This document shows, piece by piece, positions 60,087 through 64,000 of a DNA stretch of 64,000 nucleotides. The stretch's first letter is position 1. Each line of letters starts with the position of its first letter. The DNA is from UBA7803 sp041395905. GTDB lineage: Bacteria; Pseudomonadota; Gammaproteobacteria; Pseudomonadales; Azotimanducaceae. The stretch spans positions 107,784 through 171,783 of the forward strand of contig JAWKZP010000011.1 in assembly GCA_041395905.1 (NCBI GenBank). The letters run 5' to 3'. The position numbers were made by a program, and so were the translations under genes. The notes below the pieces were generated by a model. It saw nothing but the letters and a program-made list of their open reading frames with translations. It had not been told where the DNA came from and did not search any database.

Positions 60087-61514
60087 ATGGCCAAGATCCT
60101 CGTCGCCGATGACGAACACGCAATCTGCGAAGCGTTTTCGCGTCTCCTGGAGCGCGAAGGCCACACGCCGGTGCTGGCATCCAGCGGCCGTGAGGCCCTG
60201 GAGGCGTTCCATCGAGAGCGCCCGGACGCAGTTTTTCTGGACGTGCAGATGCCTGACATGACCGGCCTGCAGGCGCTCGAGCAGATCCATCGCCGGCAGC
60301 CCGAGATTCCGGTGATCGTGATGACTGCGCACGGCTCGGTGCAGACGGCCATGGATGCGCTGGAGCACGGCGCATTCGACTACCTGGGCAAACCCCTGGA
60401 GCTCCCGGACATCCGTGCACTGCTGGCACGAGCCTTGTACCGATCGCAACCCACCGCGCAAGACCCGCAAGCAGATGCATCGACGGTGATGCAGCGCGAC
60501 GTCGGCGGGGGGACGGGTCACGACGCGACCCGAATCATCGGCCGCAGCCGCCGCATGCAGGAAATCTACAAGATGATGGGACTGCTGGCGGACAACGATC
60601 TGACCGTGCTCATCACCGGCGAAAGCGGCACCGGCAAGGATCTCATCGCCCGCGGCATTCACCAGGCGGGATCGCGGCGCAGCGAGCCGTTCGTCGCCAT
60701 CAACTGCGCCGCGATCCCCGAGCAGCTGCTCGAGAGCGAGCTGTTCGGGCACGAGAAAGGCGCCTTTACCGGCGCACACGCCCGGCGCGTCGGCCGGTTC
60801 GAGAGCGCCGGCGGCGGAACGCTGTTTCTCGACGAGGTCGCGGAGCTCAGCCCGCATCTGCAGGCCAAGCTGCTGCGGGTACTGCAGGACGGGCGTTTCG
60901 AACGCGTCGGCGGCAGTGCGCCGCTCACGTTGCGCGCAAGGATCATCGCCGCCAGCAATCGAATCGCCGATAGCGCCGGCGAGGCAAACCCCTATCGCGA
61001 AGACTTCTACTACCGGCTGAGCCTGATCAATCTGAAGGTTCCGCCGCTCCGGGAACGTGCCGAGGACATAGCCGATCTGGCGCAGCATTTTCTGGACGAG
61101 GCGAACCAGGAGCTCGGACGCGCCTTGCGCGGCATCGAACCCGACGCCATGCGCGCGCTCGAGCGACATCCGTGGCCGGGCAACGTCCGCCAGCTGCAGA
61201 ACACGATCCGCCGATCCGCGCTCACCGCCCGCGGCAGCCTGCTGACCCGCCACGATCTGAGTTTCGACGATTTCCAGGCCGAAACCCCGACCGGGGCAGC
61301 CGCGCTGGCGCGGCTGGATGCCGCAGCTCGGGCAGCGCTCGCCGAGTTGATCCGGGACGAGTCCGCCGATCAGCCCCCGTTCCGCACCGTGGTCGATGCC
61401 GTCGAGCAGGCGCTGGTGGACGAGGGATTGCGGCATTGCGACGGCAATCAGGTTGCGGCCTCGGCGCTGCTGGGGATAAACCGGACTACGCTGAGAACGA
61501 AGCATCGGCGCTGA
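60087..61514 (+). CDS. Sigma-54-dependent response regulator (NtrC family)
   Basis: A 475-residue activator: receiver domain (1-120; phosphoacceptor Asp52 in AVFLDVQMPD; conserved Thr and Lys in VIVMTAHG and YLGKPLE), AAA+ domain with Walker A GESGTGKD, the sigma-54-contacting GAFTGA in EKGAFTGAHA, Walker B GGGTLFLDEVAEL and the arginine-finger region YREDFYYRLS. A Fis-type HTH ends the chain (NQVAASALLGINRTTLR). The final residues after this are shorter than usual. It probably drives the RpoN-like promoter 156 bases downstream of its stop. Confidence 0.95.
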   Translation: MAKILVADDEHAICEAFSRLLEREGHTPVLASSGREALEAFHRERPDAVFLDVQMPDMTGLQALEQIHRRQPEIPVIVMTAHGSVQTAMDALEHGAFDYLGKPLELPDIRALLARALYRSQPTAQDPQADASTVMQRDVGGGTGHDATRIIGRSRRMQEIYKMMGLLADNDLTVLITGESGTGKDLIARGIHQAGSRRSEPFVAINCAAIPEQLLESELFGHEKGAFTGAHARRVGRFESAGGGTLFLDEVAELSPHLQAKLLRVLQDGRFERVGGSAPLTLRARIIAASNRIADSAGEANPYREDFYYRLSLINLKVPPLRERAEDIADLAQHFLDEANQELGRALRGIEPDAMRALERHPWPGNVRQLQNTIRRSALTARGSLLTRHDLSFDDFQAETPTGAAALARLDAAARAALAELIRDESADQPPFRTVVDAVEQALVDEGLRHCDGNQVAASALLGINRTTLRTKHRR

Positions 61515-61546
61515 GCTCCGACGGCAGGCACCAGGCTGAGTAACCG

Positions 61547-61564
61547 CTGCACATCTCTGTGCAG
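61547..61564. promoter_or_regulatory. Dyad CTGCACA-N4-TGTGCAG, putative enhancer site or terminator
   Basis: Perfect 7-bp arms around a TCTC spacer, 33 bases after the regulator stop and about 106 bases upstream of the sigma-54 element. It recalls NtrC-type sites (TGCAC...GTGCA). No T-run, so an upstream activator site is preferred to a terminator. Confidence 0.45.
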
Positions 61565-61669
61565 AGACTGAACAGCCAGAGCGGGCCACGGCTGCCACAC
61601 CGGGGACGGTCCGAGCGGAGATTTCACGCACAATGAGCACTCGACGCGAAGAATCGCAGCCACCCGTCA

Positions 61670-61684
61670 TGGCATGCCCCGTGC
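61670..61684 (+). promoter_or_regulatory. Sigma-54 -24/-12 promoter of the toroid-receptor unit
   Basis: TGGCATGCCCCGTGC followed by A: TGGCATG matches consensus TGGCACG at six of seven, GTGCA matches TTGCA at four of five, with the exact ten-base GG-GC spacing. Initiation is expected near 61696, giving a 33-base leader to ATG 61729, directly after the sigma-54 activator gene. Confidence 0.65.
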
Positions 61685-61728
61685 ATCCCGATTCCGTTTC
61701 GACGAACCGACCCAAGGAAACCAAGCGT

Positions 61729-62813
61729 ATGCAGATTCATACCGGCATCCTCAGCTCACTGCTCCTGCTCATCCTGTCTTTCCCGGGAACGTCCAGCGCC
61801 GCCGACCCCATGGATCCGGCACTGCGCGAGCAGGCCGGGCGCGCCGTCGACGGCGGGCTGCACTACCTGCGTTCGCAGCAGAGCGCCAACGGCTCCTGGT
61901 CCGACTCGGTGGGCATCACCGCGCTGGTACTGCGCGGCTACCTGGAAAGCCATCGGGGCTACAACGAGGGCGACGGGCGTTCATCACCCGGCCGGTGAAG
62001 TTCATCCTGTCGCACGTCAACGAAGACGGCTCCATCAGCGAGACCCTGCAGAACCGCAGCTACAACACCGCCACCGCCATGGTGGCTCTGCAGGCCACGG
62101 GCAACCCCGAGTACACGCAGATCATCCGCAACGCCCAGAACTACCTGAAGGGTCTGCAGATCGACGAGGAGGAAGGCTACGGACCGGATGACAAGTACTA
62201 CGGCGGCATCGGCTACGGTGGCGACGAGCGTCCGGACATGTCCAACCAGTACCTGGCGATCGAGGCGTTGTCCCGCTCGAAACTGTCCGCGGACGACCCT
62301 GTGTGGCAGCGGGCGCTGGTGTTCATCTCGCGATCGCAGAACCTGAGCTCCACCAACGATCAGGAATGGGCAGCCGACGATGGCGGATTCACCTACATGC
62401 CGGGCTACAGCCCCCACGGCGGCACCGGCTCCTACGGCGGTATCACCCACGCAGGGCTCATCAGCCTGCTGTTCGCCGGCGTGGACAAGAACGATCCCCG
62501 GGTTCAGGCCGCCTACAACTGGATCCGCGCAAACTACACTCTCGAGCAGAACCCGGGCGCACCCAATCGTCAGGGCATGTATTACTACTACGAGGCGTTC
62601 GCCAAGAGCATGAAGGCCTTCAACGAGGTCGAGGTGACCGACACCGCAGGCGTAGCCCACAACTGGCGCAACGATCTGGCCGCCAAGCTCGTCAGCCAGC
62701 AGAAGGAAGACGGCTCCTGGGTGAACGACGATTCGCCGCGGTGGTGGGAAGGCAATCCGCACCTGTGCTCTGCGCGGGCCGTCATCGCGCTGAATCAAGC
62801 GCTGGAGAAGTAA
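61729..62813 (+). CDS. Secreted alpha/alpha-toroid (squalene-oxidase/prenyltransferase repeat) protein, one frameshift near 61976
   Basis: About 361 residues after correcting one indel. Signal peptide ILSSLLLLILSFPGTSSA, then repeats with QW-type motifs: LRSQQSANGSW, ILSHVNEDGSI and LVSQQKEDGSW. These build the alpha6-alpha6 barrel of squalene cyclases, prenyltransferases, complement/A2M thioester domains and vertebrate cobalamin-binding proteins. No DxDD or thioester CGEQ motif, so cyclase or thioester chemistry is unlikely; a binding role fits better. A missing G in the run at 61975-61978 (YNEGDG then AFITRP) explains the break. The TonB receptor starts three bases after the stop. Confidence 0.82.
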
Positions 62814-62816
62814 TCG

Positions 62817-64000
62817 ATGCGAATTCTGTTGCCGCTGCTCGCAGCGCTGGCCACCCCTGCCCCGGTCGTCCTCGCCGCGGAGCCGGCCCCCGCGCCGGGC
62901 CTTGAAGAAACGCTGGTGGTCACCGGATCCCGGATAGAGAGCCCGCCGGAGGCCATTCCGGCGCACGTGACGATCATCGACCGCGCGACCATCGAGGCCC
63001 GTCAGCCGCAGAGCACGCTGGACCTTCTGCGCTCCGTGGCCGGACTTCAGGTCAGCCAGTACGGCGGTCGCGGCGGCATCACGTCGGTGTTCATCCGCGG
63101 CGCCGAACCCAACTTCACGGTGGTCCTCATTGACGGCGTTCAGGTCAACGACCCCAACAACTCGCGCGGCGGCTCCTTCGACTTCTCCACGCTCAACGTC
63201 GCGGAGATCGAACGCATCGAGATCGTGCGCGGCGCCCAGTCGTCGCTGTACGGTTCCGACGCGCTCGCCGGCGTGATCCAGATCATCACCCGCAAGCCCG
63301 AAGGCACCGCCCGGGTCAGCATCGACGCCGAGGCTGGAGAGGACGAGTTCTATCGCGGTGCGCTGCATCTGGCCGGCGCGCTCGGGGAGTCGACCCAGGC
63401 CAGCTTTACCGCCAGCGCCGCAGACGACGGCAACGCCATCGACGGCAATTCGTTCGAGAACCGGACCCTGAGCGGGAGGTTGAGCAGCACGCCGACGCAG
63501 GCGCTTAGCCTGGCTCTCGCCGCCCGCTACGCGGACTCCGAAGCAACGGCGTTTCCCGAGGACAGTGGTGGCCCCGATCTCGCCGTGCTGCGGGCGCTGG
63601 ACAGCCGCGACCAGACACAGCTGTCGCTGAACGGCACTGCCGGTTACCAGGCCAGCGGCCGGGTGCGTTTGTCGGCACAGCTGGGCTTCGTGAACCACGA
63701 CGAGAAGACCGCTTCGCCCGGGATCGCCCCGGGTGTGCGCGACGGTGTTCCACCGAACCGCTCGGATTCAGAGCTGGAACGATTCAGCGCAGCATTGAGT
63801 GCGACTGCACAGCTGTCCGCCTCGGCAGACGCGGTGGTCGGCGTGGACTACGAGGACGAAAGCGGGTCGCTGGACGGAACGCTGGAACTGGCCCCGGGTT
63901 TCGCCCTGCCGACCGATTTCAATCTCGATCGCCACATTCTCGGGCTGTTCGTTGAGTTGCGCGCAGCGCCCACCGATGCCCTGGCGCTGAGCGCCTCGGT
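62817..64000 (+). CDS. TonB-dependent receptor (BtuB/CirA-like), cut by the right edge
   Basis: First 394 codons of a receptor. Signal peptide (LLAALATPAPVVLA), TonB-box region LEETLVVTGSRIESPP, plug with LDLLRSVAGLQVSQYGGRG, FIRGAEPNFTVVLIDGVQVND, ERIEIVRGAQSSLYGSDALAG and the start of the barrel. The plug resembles BtuB-type receptors (RGGxSSVFIRG-like wording), but specificity cannot be read. ATG 62817 is three bases after the toroid stop, so both proteins are probably made from the sigma-54 promoter upstream. Confidence 0.92.
   Translation, partial: MRILLPLLAALATPAPVVLAAEPAPAPGLEETLVVTGSRIESPPEAIPAHVTIIDRATIEARQPQSTLDLLRSVAGLQVSQYGGRGGITSVFIRGAEPNFTVVLIDGVQVNDPNNSRGGSFDFSTLNVAEIERIEIVRGAQSSLYGSDALAGVIQIITRKPEGTARVSIDAEAGEDEFYRGALHLAGALGESTQASFTASAADDGNAIDGNSFENRTLSGRLSSTPTQALSLALAARYADSEATAFPEDSGGPDLAVLRALDSRDQTQLSLNGTAGYQASGRVRLSAQLGFVNHDEKTASPGIAPGVRDGVPPNRSDSELERFSAALSATAQLSASADAVVGVDYEDESGSLDGTLELAPGFALPTDFNLDRHILGLFVELRAAPTDALALSAS

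Noticed and set aside
61515..61728. Cobalamin riboswitch before the toroid-receptor pair
   Set aside because: No B12 box or GGGAA/GCCACTG core could be found; a leader of 33 bases from the sigma-54 start would also be too short.

Overview
The window is high-GC DNA with dense gene packing and frequent stop/start overlaps (TGATG, TAATG, ATGA, GTGA, TTGA). The gene set points to a gammaproteobacterium: dapA-bamC, perM/tusA next to bepA, nadA, an RpoN-type regulator, TonB-dependent receptors and a PEP-CTERM protein. The lipid or steroid-like catabolic genes would fit an environmental, perhaps marine or hydrocarbon-associated lineage, but I cannot place it below class. No phage, insertion sequence, CRISPR array or rRNA was seen. 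One tRNA (Lys, TTT) is present.

Region 1 (1-8.6 kb) is conserved housekeeping: an MBL-fold hydrolase cut by the left edge, bamC, dapA, a PerM-like permease, tusA, bepA, nadA, a GST-like protein, a glutathione-synthetase-like ATP-grasp protein and a small coiled-coil protein. Region 2 (8.9-31.3 kb) is accessory metabolism, much of it CoA-ester or lipid catabolism: SDR, CaiB-type CoA transferase, two adjacent acyl-CoA dehydrogenases, a crotonase lacking both usual catalytic glutamates, P450, aminoglycoside-phosphotransferase-like kinase, paired SDRs with an MFS symporter, a ceramidase-like lipoprotein, a GDPD-type phosphodiesterase, an N-acyl-D-amino-acid deacylase-like hydrolase, and an XRE/MmyB-like regulator behind a 43-bp palindrome.

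Region 3 (31.4-55.3 kb) is a surface/secreted-protein island. In the minus-strand direction it reads: small lipoprotein, secreted VCBS/Ig/YD-repeat Rhs protein (read here in several frames because of clustered indels), a 4130-residue exported PKD protein with domains nested inside its PKD and propeller folds plus an alpha/alpha-toroid (squalene-cyclase-like) segment, then a TonB-dependent receptor. Next to it lie a VTT-family membrane protein (frameshifted) and a PEP-CTERM protein. Region 4 (55.6-64 kb) holds a translationally coupled trio (radical SAM, O-methyltransferase, YdjY-like protein) divergent from a histidine kinase/sigma-54 response regulator pair. Downstream come a secreted toroid protein (one frameshift) and a second TonB-dependent receptor cut by the right edge.

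The most interesting signal joins regions 3 and 4. A toroid domain followed by a TonB-dependent receptor occurs twice. Sigma-54-like -24/-12 elements lie upstream of the toroid/receptor pair, the other receptor, the PEP-CTERM gene and the Rhs/PKD operon. A sigma-54 activator with its kinase sits in the same window. I propose one RpoN-controlled cell-surface capture and uptake regulon. The ligand is unknown. The resemblance to cobalamin-binding toroids is only a lead.
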